Source: Gemmatimonadota bacterium
GTDB taxonomy: Bacteria > Gemmatimonadota > Gemmatimonadetes > Gemmatimonadales > Gemmatimonadaceae
Assembly: GCA_016712265.1 (NCBI GenBank)
Contig: JADJRJ010000028.1
Span: 1,054,001 to 1,118,000 of the forward strand
Length of the DNA stretch: 64,000 nt
Reading direction: 5' to 3'
The notes under the pieces were generated by a model that was given only the letters and a program-made list of their open reading frames with translations, ran no database searches and was not told the DNA's origin. Numbering within the stretch: position 1 is the stretch's first letter; every line of letters begins with the position of its first letter. Below are positions 48,763-58,689 of the stretch, piece after piece. The position numbers and the translations under genes are program-made.

Positions 48763-50436
48763 TTACATGGATGCTTTGCGTTCGTAGGCAACCTTGCCAC
48801 CCACCCAGGTGGACAACACCCGCGTCTTGAGCACCAGCTCGGCCGGTACCTGCATGATATCCTGGTCAAGGATGACGAAGTCGGCCAGCTTGCCGGCTTC
48901 GAGGGAACCGACCTCCTTCTCCATGTTCCCGGCCCAGGCGGCCCAGATCGTCATCGACTTGAGCGCCTCCTCGCGGGTCATGGCTTCCTGCGGAATCCAT
49001 CCACCGACCGGCCAATTCTTCGCGTCCTGGCGGGAGAAGGCCGCATGGAAGGAGATCAGGGGATTCACCATCTCCACGGGGAAATCGGACCCGTTCGCGA
49101 TCACGACTCCCGTGTTCAGCAGCGAACGCCAGGCATACGAGCCAAGCAGTCGGCCCTGGCCGAGCCGGTTGCCCGCCCAGTACATGTCGCTCGTCTGGTG
49201 GCTCGACTGCATGGCGGGGACGACCCCGAGCTGGGCAAACCGTGGGATGTCCTCGGAGTGGATGATCTGCGCGTGTTCGATGCGAAATCGATGGTCGCCA
49301 CTCGGGACGGCGGCCAGCGCCTTTTCGTAGGCATCAAGGACCATGCGATTGGCGCGGTCGCCGATGGCATGTGTGTTGAGCTGGAAGCCGTTGCGCAGGG
49401 CGCGGGTCGCAACATCGGCGAGTCGCTCGGGGGCGACGCGCACGAGGCCCGTGGTCTTGGGGTCGTCCGCGTATGGCTCAAGAAGGGCGGCACCACGTGA
49501 CCCAAGGGCACCGTCAGCGTACGCCTTGATGGCGGTGATCCACAACTTCCCGTCGTGCAGCCCGCGCTGGGGTCCGCGCCGGAAAAAGGTCGCCAGCGAG
49601 GAGTCGTCGGGCTGGATCATCACGTAGTGACGCAGCGGATAGTCTCCGGTTTTCGCTAGTTCTTCGTAGACGGCGATTTCCCGTCGCCCAACCCCGGCAT
49701 CGTGGACGCTGGTCAGCCCCCACTTGTTGACCTCGGCAATGGCGGCCCGCGTGGCCGCGCGCAGTTCCGCATCGGAGGCGGGCGGGATCTTCGCGCCCAC
49801 GGACCCCATGGCGTCGTCGATGAGGACGCCGGTGGGTGAGCCATCTGCGTTTCGCTCCAGCTTGCCCCCACGCGTGTCCTGGGTCGCGGCCGTGACGTTC
49901 GCGGCCTTCATGGCCGCGGCGTTCACCAGGGCGGCGTGTCCGTCCACACGCACAAGGTAGACGGGGTGATTCGGCACCGCGCGTGACAGCGCCTCATGCG
50001 TCGGGAAGCGGGTATCGGCCCAGTCGTTCTGGTCCCAGCCGCGACCGACGATCCATTGTCCAGCGGGCGTCTCCTTCGCACGCGCGGCGACGCGTGCGAC
50101 AATCTCCTCGTAGGATGTGGTGCCGACCAGGTCGACCGTGCGGAGGGCCGAGCCAAGACCACCGAGATGGGCGTGGGCGTCGATCATCCCCGGGATCACG
50201 GTTCGGCCGTCGAGGTCGACGACCCGGGTGCCACTTCCTCGATAGGTCATGGCCTGGCGTACCGGACCGGTGAACAGGACCTTGCCGTCCTTGACCGCCA
50301 TCGCGTCAACGAACGGTCGGTTCTGGTCGACGGTGTAGATGCGACCGTTGTGGACGATGAGGTCGGCGGCTGGCGGCTGCGCGTGGAGCGCAGTGGCGAG
50401 ACCGAGGAGGGGAAGCCAACAGGTGGTCCGGGACAT
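48763..50436 (-). CDS. secreted metal-dependent amidohydrolase (YtcJ-like)
   Basis: The ATG at 50436 gives 557 residues with a signal peptide (CWLPLLGLATALHAQ). It belongs to the YtcJ/NfdA-like amidohydrolases: VVDLDGRTVIPGMIDAHAHLGGLG carries the HxH metal site (near residue 87), IKAYADGALGSRGAALLEPY is the family signature with the carboxylated Lys site, NTHAIGDRAN and IEHAQIIHSEDIPRFAQLGV give the His ligands, and GSDFPVEMVNP gives the Asp. The product may hydrolyse N-substituted amides or formamides. It is the first gene of a minus-strand run to 45710 and is divergent from the DUF5916 gene. Confidence 0.9.
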   Translation of the reverse strand: MSRTTCWLPLLGLATALHAQPPAADLIVHNGRIYTVDQNRPFVDAMAVKDGKVLFTGPVRQAMTYRGSGTRVVDLDGRTVIPGMIDAHAHLGGLGSALRTVDLVGTTSYEEIVARVAARAKETPAGQWIVGRGWDQNDWADTRFPTHEALSRAVPNHPVYLVRVDGHAALVNAAAMKAANVTAATQDTRGGKLERNADGSPTGVLIDDAMGSVGAKIPPASDAELRAATRAAIAEVNKWGLTSVHDAGVGRREIAVYEELAKTGDYPLRHYVMIQPDDSSLATFFRRGPQRGLHDGKLWITAIKAYADGALGSRGAALLEPYADDPKTTGLVRVAPERLADVATRALRNGFQLNTHAIGDRANRMVLDAYEKALAAVPSGDHRFRIEHAQIIHSEDIPRFAQLGVVPAMQSSHQTSDMYWAGNRLGQGRLLGSYAWRSLLNTGVVIANGSDFPVEMVNPLISFHAAFSRQDAKNWPVGGWIPQEAMTREEALKSMTIWAAWAGNMEKEVGSLEAGKLADFVILDQDIMQVPAELVLKTRVLSTWVGGKVAYERKASM

Positions 50437-50524
50437 AATTTGGGGAGAGATGCTCCCGAAACATGCTGACGCAACTCCTCGGCCGGGAGGTGTGGTTCGT
50501 GGCGGAACCTCGAGCCCACCGATA

Positions 50525-52726
50525 ATGCCCGTCGCCCGCCTCGCCCTGTGCGCCTGCCTAACGTTGATGCCTGGTGCCCTGGTGGCACAGGGTGGCGCGG
50601 TGGCGCCCCGAGTGGCCCAGGTCGTCCGCGCGGCCGCCGTGCCCACGATAGATGGTCGGCCGACGGAGTCAGCGTGGCACGCGGCTCCGCTCCTCGGCGG
50701 CTTTGTCCAGCGCGAGCCATTCGAGGGGCAACCCGCCTCGGAGCGGACCGAGGTGCGCTTCCTGTACGACGACGACTTCCTCTACGCGGCCGCCTGGCTC
50801 TACGACCGGGAAGCGTCGGCGATTGTCGAAGGGGAAGTGCGACGTGACGTCGACGTGTCCGAGATGGACGGAGTCATCCTGGTGCTCGACACGTTTCGCG
50901 ATCGACAGAATGCATTCCTGTTCGGGACGTCGGCGGGTGGGATCGAATACGATGCGCAGGTGACGCGGGAGGGGGAGGGCGGGTTCAGCGGGAACACGAC
51001 CCGCCAGCAGGCCGGGGCGGGGGGTGGGCTCAACCTCAACTGGGATGGCAAGTGGGAGGTGCGCACGTCGCGTGACAGCGCGGGCTGGTATGCCGAGTTC
51101 CGGATTCCGTTCGCGACGTTGCGGTACGCGAAGGCCGGGCCGCAGGAGTGGGGACTGAACATCGTGCGGTTCATCCGGCGCCGGAACGAGGAAAGCGTCT
51201 GGTCGCCGCTGCCGCGCCAGTTCACGCACCTGCGCGTCTCGATGGCCGGGACGTTGCAGGGTGTGTCGCCGCCCGTGCAACGGCCGCTGCAGGTCACGCC
51301 GTATGTGTTGAGCGCGACCTCGCGGCAGTTCGCCCCCGGGGCGGCCACGAGAAGCACGGGAGAGTTTGGCGGCGACCTCAAGCTCGGGGTGACGTCCAGT
51401 CTCGCACTTGACCTGACGTACAACACCGACTTTGCACAGGTGGAGGTGGACGAGCAGCAGGTCAACCTCACCCGCTTCAACCTCTTCTTTCCAGAGAAGC
51501 GCCCCTTCTTCCTGGAGAATGCGGGCATCTTCGCCGTGGGCACGCCGCAGACCGTCGACCTCTTCTTCAGCCGGCGCGTCGGGATCTCCGATAACGGGAC
51601 CCCGGTGCCGATTGTCGGGGGCGGGCGGCTGACGGGCCGGGCGGGGGGGATGCAGCTGGGACTGTTGAACATCCAGACGGATGGGGTCGGGGCGATTGCG
51701 CCGGTGAACAACTCGGTCGGTCGTGTGCTGAAGGAGTTGCCGAATCGGTCACGCGTCGGACTGTTTGCCTCGCACCGTCGCGACACCGAAGGGACTCCCG
51801 ATGGCAATACCACCCTCGCGGTCGACGGTCGGCTCGGCGTCGGGACGGCGTGGACCTTCGATGGCTACGCGGCGCAGACCACCACCGATGGCGCGCTCGG
51901 GACCGGTTATGCGTACGCGGCGAGTGGGGCGTACCTCACGCGGACGTGGGAGGGCGGGCTGACGTATCGCGAGGTGGGCGAGGGTTTCAACCCCGCGATG
52001 GGATTCATGGAACGTGGCGCCAATCGGTTCGTGAGTGCGCGAGTGCTGTACCACATTCGGACCCCGGGGGTGCGCTGGTTCCGCGAGTTCCGCCCGCACA
52101 TCACCTATCGCGAGAACTTCGACCTCGACTGGTTCACCCAGACGCGGTTCTTGCACTTCGACTCGCACTTCGAGTTCGCCAATGGGTCCTTCTTCCAGCT
52201 GCCGGCGTTCAACCTCACGCGCGAGGGGCTGCGGGCGCCGTTTACGATCGCGCCGGGGGTGACGATCCCCGCCGGGTCCTACACGAACGCGGAGTGGGGG
52301 TTTGCGTACAACTCCAACCTCAGTGCGCCGGTGTCGGTGCAGGGACGCATCGACCTCGGCGGCTTCTATTCCGGGCGTCGGGCGGGCGCGCAGGGAACCC
52401 TTAACCTGCGACGTGGCGAGACGTTCACGGCCCAGCTGCGCTACAACTACTACGATGTCACGCTACCGGAGGGTGCCTTCTACACCTCGGTGACCGGGAT
52501 GCGTCTGTCGTATGCGTTCACCCCGCGGATCTACCTGCAGTCGCTGCTGCAGCGGAACAGCCGCACGGGCCAGTTCAGCAGCAACGTGCGGTTGGGGTGG
52601 CTGGGGGACGCGGGGACGGGCCTGTTTGTGGTGCTGAACGACACGGAACTGATGCGCCCGGTCTGGTCGTCCCAGGATCGCGCGTTGATGGTGAAGTTCA
52701 CTCGGCAGTTCGAGTTGAATCGTTAG
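50525..52726 (+). CDS. DUF5916 family outer-membrane-type protein with CBM9-like N-terminal domain
   Basis: The ATG at 50525 gives 733 residues with a signal peptide (VARLALCACLTLMPGALVAQ). Residues about 30-215 form a carbohydrate-binding family 9-like domain (PTIDGRPTESAWHAAPLLGGFVQREPFEGQPASERTEVRFLYDDDFLY, then WYAEFRIPFATLRY). A DUF5916 domain follows (LTYNTDFAQVEVDEQQVNLTRFNLFFPEKRPFFLENAGIF), with strand-rich repeats to the end like a beta-barrel, closing in a charged ELNR. These proteins occur in Gemmatimonadota and Bacteroidota; binding or transport of a glycan is inferred. Ends Arg(CGT)-TAG in the octamer. Confidence 0.88.
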   Translation: MPVARLALCACLTLMPGALVAQGGAVAPRVAQVVRAAAVPTIDGRPTESAWHAAPLLGGFVQREPFEGQPASERTEVRFLYDDDFLYAAAWLYDREASAIVEGEVRRDVDVSEMDGVILVLDTFRDRQNAFLFGTSAGGIEYDAQVTREGEGGFSGNTTRQQAGAGGGLNLNWDGKWEVRTSRDSAGWYAEFRIPFATLRYAKAGPQEWGLNIVRFIRRRNEESVWSPLPRQFTHLRVSMAGTLQGVSPPVQRPLQVTPYVLSATSRQFAPGAATRSTGEFGGDLKLGVTSSLALDLTYNTDFAQVEVDEQQVNLTRFNLFFPEKRPFFLENAGIFAVGTPQTVDLFFSRRVGISDNGTPVPIVGGGRLTGRAGGMQLGLLNIQTDGVGAIAPVNNSVGRVLKELPNRSRVGLFASHRRDTEGTPDGNTTLAVDGRLGVGTAWTFDGYAAQTTTDGALGTGYAYAASGAYLTRTWEGGLTYREVGEGFNPAMGFMERGANRFVSARVLYHIRTPGVRWFREFRPHITYRENFDLDWFTQTRFLHFDSHFEFANGSFFQLPAFNLTREGLRAPFTIAPGVTIPAGSYTNAEWGFAYNSNLSAPVSVQGRIDLGGFYSGRRAGAQGTLNLRRGETFTAQLRYNYYDVTLPEGAFYTSVTGMRLSYAFTPRIYLQSLLQRNSRTGQFSSNVRLGWLGDAGTGLFVVLNDTELMRPVWSSQDRALMVKFTRQFELNR

Positions 52727-52763
52727 GCACTGTCCGTCTCCAACCACCGTCCGCGCCGCTACG

Positions 52764-53468
52764 ATGCCCGAAGCACCCGCCGATGCCCGGCGCTTTCCGT
52801 GGGCCGACCACCTTGGCACCATCCTGACCGCCGGCTACCTCCTCCTGGTCGCCATTGGGATGTTCCACAGCTTGCTGGGATACCGACACTTCGGGATCAA
52901 CATCCTCGACTACGCGGAGGCCAGCGACTTTCTCCTGGCGCCGTTCCACGATCCCATGGTCATGCTGGTCACCGTACTGCCCGCGTTTCTGGCGTGGCGA
53001 TACCTCGTGTTTGTCGAGCGGATGTCGCGCCGCGCCACGGAGCGCCGTCGAGCCACCGGCCAGGGGCTTGCGTGGTGGGAGAGCAGTGACGCGGCCAAGG
53101 CACGGATGAGGCCGTACGTACCGGTGATGAGCGTCGCACTCGGGCTCTTCTGGGTGTTTGTGTCGGCGAGCTCGTACCAACGGATCAACGCGTACCGAGC
53201 GATGCGGGGACTGGGAACGAATGTCACCCTGGAGCTGTCGGACGGCACCCTGGAGCAGGGGACCGACGCGCGCCCCCTCGTCCTCATCGGGACCACCGGC
53301 CGATACGTGTTCCTGTTTCGCACGCAGGAGTTCCGCACCGTGATCGTGCCGACGGAAAGCGTGCAGCGCATCCTCCCGATCGGCTCGCTGCCGGCGTCCA
53401 CCGTGGAGCGCCGACAGCGCACCTGGGAGCGGCTCGATCGCTCCCAACGCGACACGGCAGCGCCGTGA
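52764..53468 (+). CDS. three-helix membrane protein of unknown function
   Basis: The 234-residue product has likely membrane segments at about 17-40 (LGTILTAGYLLLVAIGMFHSLLG), 60-78 (PMVMLVTVLPAFLAWRYLVF) and 116-136 (YVPVMSVALGLFWVFVSASSY), then a cytoplasmic or periplasmic domain of about 95 residues with strands (VTLELSDGTLEQG, RYVFLFRTQEFRTVIVPTESVQRI). The tail resembles small domains of hypothetical proteins that report on cell-envelope state, but no family is recognised. It converges on the flotillin gene with five bases between stops. Confidence 0.75.
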   Translation: MPEAPADARRFPWADHLGTILTAGYLLLVAIGMFHSLLGYRHFGINILDYAEASDFLLAPFHDPMVMLVTVLPAFLAWRYLVFVERMSRRATERRRATGQGLAWWESSDAAKARMRPYVPVMSVALGLFWVFVSASSYQRINAYRAMRGLGTNVTLELSDGTLEQGTDARPLVLIGTTGRYVFLFRTQEFRTVIVPTESVQRILPIGSLPASTVERRQRTWERLDRSQRDTAAP

Positions 53469-53473
53469 ATCGG

Positions 53474-55183
53474 CTAGGCGGCAGCGGGAGGTTCCGCGGC
53501 GCGATCCGCTGACGCGGCGTCGCGCGGCGCGTCTCCACCCAGGCGGCCCGAGGCCCCCGGCAGCTCAACGCCGGCGATCTCCTGCAACACGTTCATCATC
53601 GGCGGCAGGCTACGCGCCATCCCCTGCAGGAAGCCGGAGGCCCCGCCCGTACCCTGGCCGTTCCCGCTGTCCCACACGACCACCTTGTCGAACTTGATGT
53701 TCGAGATCGCCTTGGCCGATGTCTCCGCCAGGGTGTCCAGCTTCTCGATCATCAGCAGTTGAAAGGCTTCCTTGGCCCCTCCGGCCGCCGCGACCAGCTC
53801 CTTCATCGCGTCGGCCTTGCGTGCCAGGATCTCGTACTGGCCGCGCGCTTCCGCCTCCAGCTTGACGAAGATCGCGCGTGCCTCGGCTTCGGCCTCGATG
53901 CGGCGGCTCTCCGCGGCCGCTTCCGCCTCGACGATGGTCTTCGCCTTGAACGCCTTTGCCACGGCCTCCAGGGCGGCCCGCTGCTCCGCCTCCACGCGCT
54001 CCGCGTCGGCGATGGCCGCGCGCGCGAGGGCCCGGTTCTGAGCCTCCTGGACTGCCGCCTCCGCTTCGCGCTTCCTCGTCTCCGACACCTGGTACGCCTC
54101 GGCTTCGCGAACCTGCAGCTGTGCGCGCGTCGTCGCGATGAGTGCCTGAGACGTCGCCTCGCCTTCGATAGCGCGCTGCTCCGCCTCGGCCACCGCGATG
54201 CGCCGTTCCCGCTCCGCGTCCTTAATCTGCGCGTCGCGCTCGAACGCGGCGCGTTGCTCCCCGATGCGCTGCTCCTTGTCCAACTCCGCCATGCGCACAG
54301 CCTGCTCACGCTCGGCCTGTTTCACCAGCGCTTCGCGCTGCAATGCCGCCGTTTGCTCGCCGACCCGCTGTTCCTTGTCGAGTTCCGCCAGGCGCACGAG
54401 CTTCTCGCGGTCGGCTTCGCGCATGCCGATCTCGCGGAACTTGCTCGCCGTCGCCACCTGCACGGAGCGTTCGCGCTCTGCCTCGGCCACGCGCACCTCA
54501 CCGAGCTTCTCCTGGTCCGCTACGTCACCACGCGCCTGCTGCACGGCCATGGCGGCTGCCTTCTTCCCGATCGCCTCGATGTAGCCCGAGTCGTCCTTGA
54601 GGTCGGTGATGTTCACGTTGATCAACACGAGCCCGATCTTCTTGAGCTCGGGCTCGAGCGAGGTCTGAATGCGATGGAGGAAGCCCTCGCGATCGCGATT
54701 GATCTCCTCGATGCGCATGGAGGCGATCACCTGGCGCAGCTGGCCGAATATGATGTCCTGCGCCTGGCGCTTGATGAGATCGTGGTTGAGCCCCAGCAGG
54801 CGCACGGCGGCATTTCCACGCACCTCGGCCTCCGTGCCGATCGCCACCGTGAACACGCTCGGTACGGCGACGCGGATGTTCTCGAGCGACAGCGCATCCT
54901 TGAGCGGGATGTCGATCTGGATCGGCTCCAGGCTGAGGTAGGCGTACTCCTGGATGACGGGCCAGACGAAGGCTCCACCGCCCGAGATGCACTTCGCGGC
55001 GCCGTCGCCCCCGACGCGGCCGGAAATCACGAGCACGCGGTTGGCCGGGCAGCGTCGGTAGCGCGTGACGAAGAGTGCCACGACCCCGCCGATCGCGGCC
55101 GTCGCCAGGGCTGGAATGCCGAGGGTCACGAGCCAACCACCGACATCAGCCACCTGCAACAGGCCCAGTACGTCAGGAAACAT
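53474..55183 (-). CDS. flotillin family (SPFH domain) membrane scaffold protein
   Basis: The ATG at 55183 gives 569 residues. One N-terminal membrane helix (LVTLGIPALATAAIGGVVALFVT, about 18-40) is followed by the SPFH domain (about 45-235: RRCPANRVLVISGRVGGDGAAKCISGGGAFVWPVIQEYAYLSLEPIQIDI and VNITDLKDDSGYIEAIGKKAAA). A long coiled coil (about 240-480) rich in Glu-Ala-Arg heptads (REKLVRLAELDKEQRVGEQ occurs in two similar copies) and an AEA-rich end follow, as in FloT/YqiK. The C-terminus is Gly/Ala-rich. Flotillins organise fluid membrane domains. The 11-base overlap with the NfeD-like gene indicates an operon. Confidence 0.93.
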   Translation of the reverse strand: MFPDVLGLLQVADVGGWLVTLGIPALATAAIGGVVALFVTRYRRCPANRVLVISGRVGGDGAAKCISGGGAFVWPVIQEYAYLSLEPIQIDIPLKDALSLENIRVAVPSVFTVAIGTEAEVRGNAAVRLLGLNHDLIKRQAQDIIFGQLRQVIASMRIEEINRDREGFLHRIQTSLEPELKKIGLVLINVNITDLKDDSGYIEAIGKKAAAMAVQQARGDVADQEKLGEVRVAEAERERSVQVATASKFREIGMREADREKLVRLAELDKEQRVGEQTAALQREALVKQAEREQAVRMAELDKEQRIGEQRAAFERDAQIKDAERERRIAVAEAEQRAIEGEATSQALIATTRAQLQVREAEAYQVSETRKREAEAAVQEAQNRALARAAIADAERVEAEQRAALEAVAKAFKAKTIVEAEAAAESRRIEAEAEARAIFVKLEAEARGQYEILARKADAMKELVAAAGGAKEAFQLLMIEKLDTLAETSAKAISNIKFDKVVVWDSGNGQGTGGASGFLQGMARSLPPMMNVLQEIAGVELPGASGRLGGDAPRDAASADRAAEPPAAA

Positions 55184-55748
55184 CGTTTGCCTCAGGGAGG
55201 AGGGGGAGGGACGTCGCGACCACGAGGGTGTCCTGGTCGATGTCCGTGACGAGGATCGTCGTGCCACTGGTTATCGCCGGTCCAGGGGTCACGGCAGGGA
55301 GCTCAAGCAGGCGATCGTGCAATGCCACCAACACCTTTCCCGCTCCTTTGCGCTGCGCAGGAATCGTAAGGTGCACACGGCCCTCGATGCCAATGGCGGA
55401 TCCCAGGTCGAGGGTCTTATCCACTTCCAGCCGTCGGAGCGAACGCATGAGCCACGCGATGCCGGTCGACGCGCCGAGGCCGCTGGCGATGCCGAGCCCC
55501 AGCGCGAGGACCGGGCCAGTGCCAGCGCGGAGCGACGCAAAGCCGATGATGCCAAGGAACCCGGTGCCCGCCGCGAGGGCCCGCACGCTCAGCAGGTCCA
55601 GTCCATCGTGCGTGAGCGTGTGGGGGTCAGTCGACACGTCGTGCGAAGCCAGGTCATGGTCACCGCCCATGCCCAGAAGGCTCATCGCCAGTTGCGCGGT
55701 CAGGACGACCCCACCAATGGCAAAACACGCAAGGAAGAACGTCGCCAC
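55173..55748 (-). CDS. NfeD-like membrane partner of flotillin
   Basis: A 191-residue protein starting with GTG. It has an N-terminal helix (FFLACFAIGGVVLTAQLAMSLLG), a His/Asp-rich loop (DHDLASHDVSTDPHTLTHDG), two more helices (GLDLLSVRALAAGTGFLGIIGFASLRAG, VLALGLGIASGLGASTGIAWLMR) and a C-terminal OB-fold-like domain of about 80 residues (GRVHLTIPAQRKGAGKVLVALHDRLLELPAVT). The order resembles YqiJ/YuaF-type short NfeD proteins, which are coded with flotillin. The OB domain would contact flotillin or nucleic-acid-like ligand; this is inferred from the family. Confidence 0.85.
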   Translation of the reverse strand: MATFFLACFAIGGVVLTAQLAMSLLGMGGDHDLASHDVSTDPHTLTHDGLDLLSVRALAAGTGFLGIIGFASLRAGTGPVLALGLGIASGLGASTGIAWLMRSLRRLEVDKTLDLGSAIGIEGRVHLTIPAQRKGAGKVLVALHDRLLELPAVTPGPAITSGTTILVTDIDQDTLVVATSLPLLPEANDVS

Positions 55749-55862
55749 GAAACGCCTCGACCGAGTGTGCCCTCAAGCTGGGGTCCGCGCCCAGCCAGTA
55801 CCAGTGGTGATGGCCCGGCTGGGCCGCTTGACTCGACGCCCGAAACCCGGTAGCGGCCCCGA

Positions 55863-56777
55863 CTAGGCGGTGTGCTTTTTTCGGCCGAGGAAGCGCCAAG
55901 CGAGTGCCAGCGCGATCGCCACCGGGATGACTACGCCCAGCGAGCTGATCACCCACGCCACCAGGCCAACAAAGTTGCGCCACATGTCGCGGAAGGCCTC
56001 AGCGATCACGTTCGTCCCCGGGTTCGGGCTCACGAGGGGTGCCTTCTCGTGCACCGTGACGCTCAGCGTGCTGATCGCGACGCGCGTCCGGAGGAAGCGA
56101 AGTCGGCCTTCGTAGCGCTCGATCTCCTCGCGGACGCGGGCCAGCTCGCGCTCGACCGCCAGAACGTCCTCCAGCTTGCCAGCCCGGGTCGCGAGCAGGT
56201 TCACGATGCGCTCTTCCAATCGTTTGGCGTTGGCGACGCGTGCCGTGACGTCCACGAACTCCTCGCCGACGTCCTCGGCGGTCGTGTTGCTTTGCTCGAC
56301 CTTGCCAAGGGGTGCCACGCCGCCCAGCGCATCGTCGAATCGCGCGGAGGGGACTTTCACCTCAATGGTCGCACTTCGGACCGCATACTCGCCGGTGCTC
56401 GTCGACACATTGCCGACATATCCGCCGAGGGTTGCCGCGAGCGTGCGCACGGCGTCGATCGCGAGTTCCAGGGAGTCGACCTCGATCATCACGTTCCCGT
56501 TGCGGATGATCATGTTGGGCGCCACGGAGTCCTGCCCGCGCACCGACGGGAGCTGGGAGCCCTGCGCTCCCCCAGGAGCCGGAGCGGCGACCATATCCGA
56601 CGGCGCGGCCATGCGTGAGGCGACGGCGGGCCCGGCGTCCACATAGTCTGCCTTGGCTTCGAGCGCAGCGGCCGCGGGCGGCACGGCATTTCCGGTGCGC
56701 TCGCCGCAGGCGAATGCGCTCGCCAGGAGTGTGGCGCCGAGGAAGTGGACGAGCGGCGTTCGGGTCGAGCGGGACAT
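55863..56777 (-). CDS. DUF4349 lipoprotein
   Basis: The ATG at 56777 gives 304 residues with a lipobox (LLASAFAC, Cys24). A DUF4349 domain occupies about 85-300: NMIIRNGNVMIEVDSLELAIDAVRTLAATLGGYV, then VKVPSARFDDALGGVAPLGKV, a coiled-coil segment (DVTARVANAKRLEERIVNLLATRAGKLEDVLAVERELARVREEIERYEGRLRFL), and a last transmembrane helix (VAWVISSLGVVIPVAIALALAWRFLG, about 272-297). Family function is unknown. It is divergent from the M61 peptidase gene. Confidence 0.9.
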   Translation of the reverse strand: MSRSTRTPLVHFLGATLLASAFACGERTGNAVPPAAAALEAKADYVDAGPAVASRMAAPSDMVAAPAPGGAQGSQLPSVRGQDSVAPNMIIRNGNVMIEVDSLELAIDAVRTLAATLGGYVGNVSTSTGEYAVRSATIEVKVPSARFDDALGGVAPLGKVEQSNTTAEDVGEEFVDVTARVANAKRLEERIVNLLATRAGKLEDVLAVERELARVREEIERYEGRLRFLRTRVAISTLSVTVHEKAPLVSPNPGTNVIAEAFRDMWRNFVGLVAWVISSLGVVIPVAIALALAWRFLGRKKHTA

Positions 56778-56886
56778 GGCAGGAGCTCCACGGAGAGTCG
56801 GGTGACAACAGGGAGACGTCACCGGCCGGGAAAGTTGCACACCCGGGGGTCGGTGGGGACCCCTTACGTTGGGGTGTCACAGGACC

Positions 56887-58689
56887 ATGACCCGCTCGAT
56901 GAGTGTTTCCATGACGCGATACCTCACTGGATTGCTGGTTGGGCTCGCCGGGACGGCGTGGGCCCAGGCGGGCGGTGGCGTCCAATACGACGTGACGTTC
57001 ACCCGGGCGCTCGCGGCGCGCCGCACCCTGCATGTGGAAGCCCGGTTTGCCAGCAACGGTTCGACCCCCCTCGTGGTCAGCCTTCCGGCCTGGACCCCCG
57101 GCGCCTATGAGCTGAGTTGGTTCGCGCGGAATGCCACGGCCTTTGCGGCGTCGGCGGGGGGGCGTGCCCTCAGCTGGGACAAGGTGGATCACGACACCTG
57201 GCGCGTGTTGCCGGCCGGGGCACGGGAGGTCACCGTGGCATTCGACTACCGGGCGGATTCACTCGACAACGCGATGGCCTGGTCGCGGGACGACTTCGCG
57301 TTCTTCAACGGGACCAACCTGTTCCTGTATCGTGAAGGCGCGTCGCTGGAGGGGCCGGCGTCGGTGGCGATCCATTCCGAGCCCGGATGGAAGGTCGCAA
57401 CGGGGATGCGCGGGTCGAGCGTCACGCGACGGTACTCCGCGGCCTCGTACCATGAGCTGGTCGACATGCCATTCTTCGTTGGTGCGTTCGACCTGGACTC
57501 GATGAAGATCGCGGAGCGTTGGGTGCGCCTGGCGACGTACCCCGAAGGCAAGCTGGCCGGTGACGACCGCCGGGCGTTGTGGGATCAGGTCGCGCGGAGT
57601 ATCCCCCCAATGGTTGCCGTCTTCGGGGACCAGCCGTACGACGACTACACCAACCTGCTGGTCTTTGACGAAGGGACCGATGGCGGGAGTGCGCTCGAGC
57701 ACGCGAACTCGCACCTGGGGATCTACACGCCGTTCATCATCGGGAACCCGGCGCTGCCGTCGATCACGGCGCACGAGATCTTCCACCTCTGGAACGTGAA
57801 GCGCGCGCGGCCGGCGGAGATGTGGCCCTACCGCTACGACGTCGCGCAGCCGACAACGCTCCTCTGGGTGAGTGAGGGGATCACGGACTACTACGCCGAT
57901 ATCGCCCAGTTGCGCGGGGGCGTCCTCGACTCGCTGGACTTCCTCGACGTGGTCCTGGGCAAGATGCTGGAGGTGGACGCGGCTCCTCCGGTCGCGCTTA
58001 CCGACGCGTCACTGTCGACCTGGATTCACCCCGTGGATGGCACGGCGTACCTCTACTATCCCAAGGGGTCGCTGGTCGGCTTGCTCCTCGACATCCACAT
58101 CCGCGACGCCAGCGACAACGCGGGCTCGCTCGACCAGGTCATGCGGGACATCTACAACGCGAGCTGGAAGCGGGGACGTGGATTCACGGCAAGCGAATTC
58201 TGGGCGGCGGTCGCCCGCGTGTCGGGGGGCAGGGATTTCGCCGACTTTGCCGCCCGCTATGTCCATGGGCGGGAGCCACTGCCCTACAGCTCAACCTTCG
58301 CGCTGGCGGGGATCCGGCTCCAGGTGGATAGCACCCGTGAGCCACGACTCGGGCTCTACACCGAGCAGGACTCCAGCGGCGTGCGGGTGACGGCCGTGGA
58401 CTCGGGGAGCTCAGCCGAGTTGGCCGGCGTCCGGCCGGGAGATTACCTGCTGGTCATCGGGGACGTGCCGGTGACCGAAGGCTTTGGCGAACGATTCCGC
58501 GCCCGCCACGCGCGCGGTGAGGGACGGGAGGTGACGGTCAAGGTCCGGCGCGACGGCAGTGAACTGGTGCTGCCGATGCGGATCCAGATGGCCGTGCGCA
58601 CGTCGTCGCGGCTGGTCTACGACGCGGCCGCGAGTGCGCGCGCCCGGCGCGTGCGGGCCGGGTTGTTGACGGGTCGAACGGGCCGCTGA
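56887..58689 (+). CDS. M61-family metallopeptidase (glycyl aminopeptidase-like) with C-terminal PDZ domain
   Basis: The ATG at 56887 gives 600 residues; an in-frame ATG at 56911 would start the signal peptide (YLTGLLVGLAGTAWAQ) more directly. The N-terminal beta domain (about 35-170) has VVSLPAWTPGAYELSWFARNATAF, as in family M61. The catalytic domain follows with ITAHEIFHLWNVKR (His296, Glu297, His300 of HExxH) and the downstream Glu in VSEGITDYYAD; the N-x2-R pattern after it is family-specific. A PDZ domain at about 490-585 closes the protein. It would trim peptides with Gly/Ala ends in the periplasm. Its stop lies in a hairpin shared with RidA's. Confidence 0.92.
   Translation: MTRSMSVSMTRYLTGLLVGLAGTAWAQAGGGVQYDVTFTRALAARRTLHVEARFASNGSTPLVVSLPAWTPGAYELSWFARNATAFAASAGGRALSWDKVDHDTWRVLPAGAREVTVAFDYRADSLDNAMAWSRDDFAFFNGTNLFLYREGASLEGPASVAIHSEPGWKVATGMRGSSVTRRYSAASYHELVDMPFFVGAFDLDSMKIAERWVRLATYPEGKLAGDDRRALWDQVARSIPPMVAVFGDQPYDDYTNLLVFDEGTDGGSALEHANSHLGIYTPFIIGNPALPSITAHEIFHLWNVKRARPAEMWPYRYDVAQPTTLLWVSEGITDYYADIAQLRGGVLDSLDFLDVVLGKMLEVDAAPPVALTDASLSTWIHPVDGTAYLYYPKGSLVGLLLDIHIRDASDNAGSLDQVMRDIYNASWKRGRGFTASEFWAAVARVSGGRDFADFAARYVHGREPLPYSSTFALAGIRLQVDSTREPRLGLYTEQDSSGVRVTAVDSGSSAELAGVRPGDYLLVIGDVPVTEGFGERFRARHARGEGREVTVKVRRDGSELVLPMRIQMAVRTSSRLVYDAAASARARRVRAGLLTGRTGR

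Noticed and set aside
53759..55249. 496-residue open frame on the plus strand opposite flotillin
   Set aside because: Mirror of the flotillin coiled-coil codons; low-complexity Leu/Arg/His translation with no family signal.
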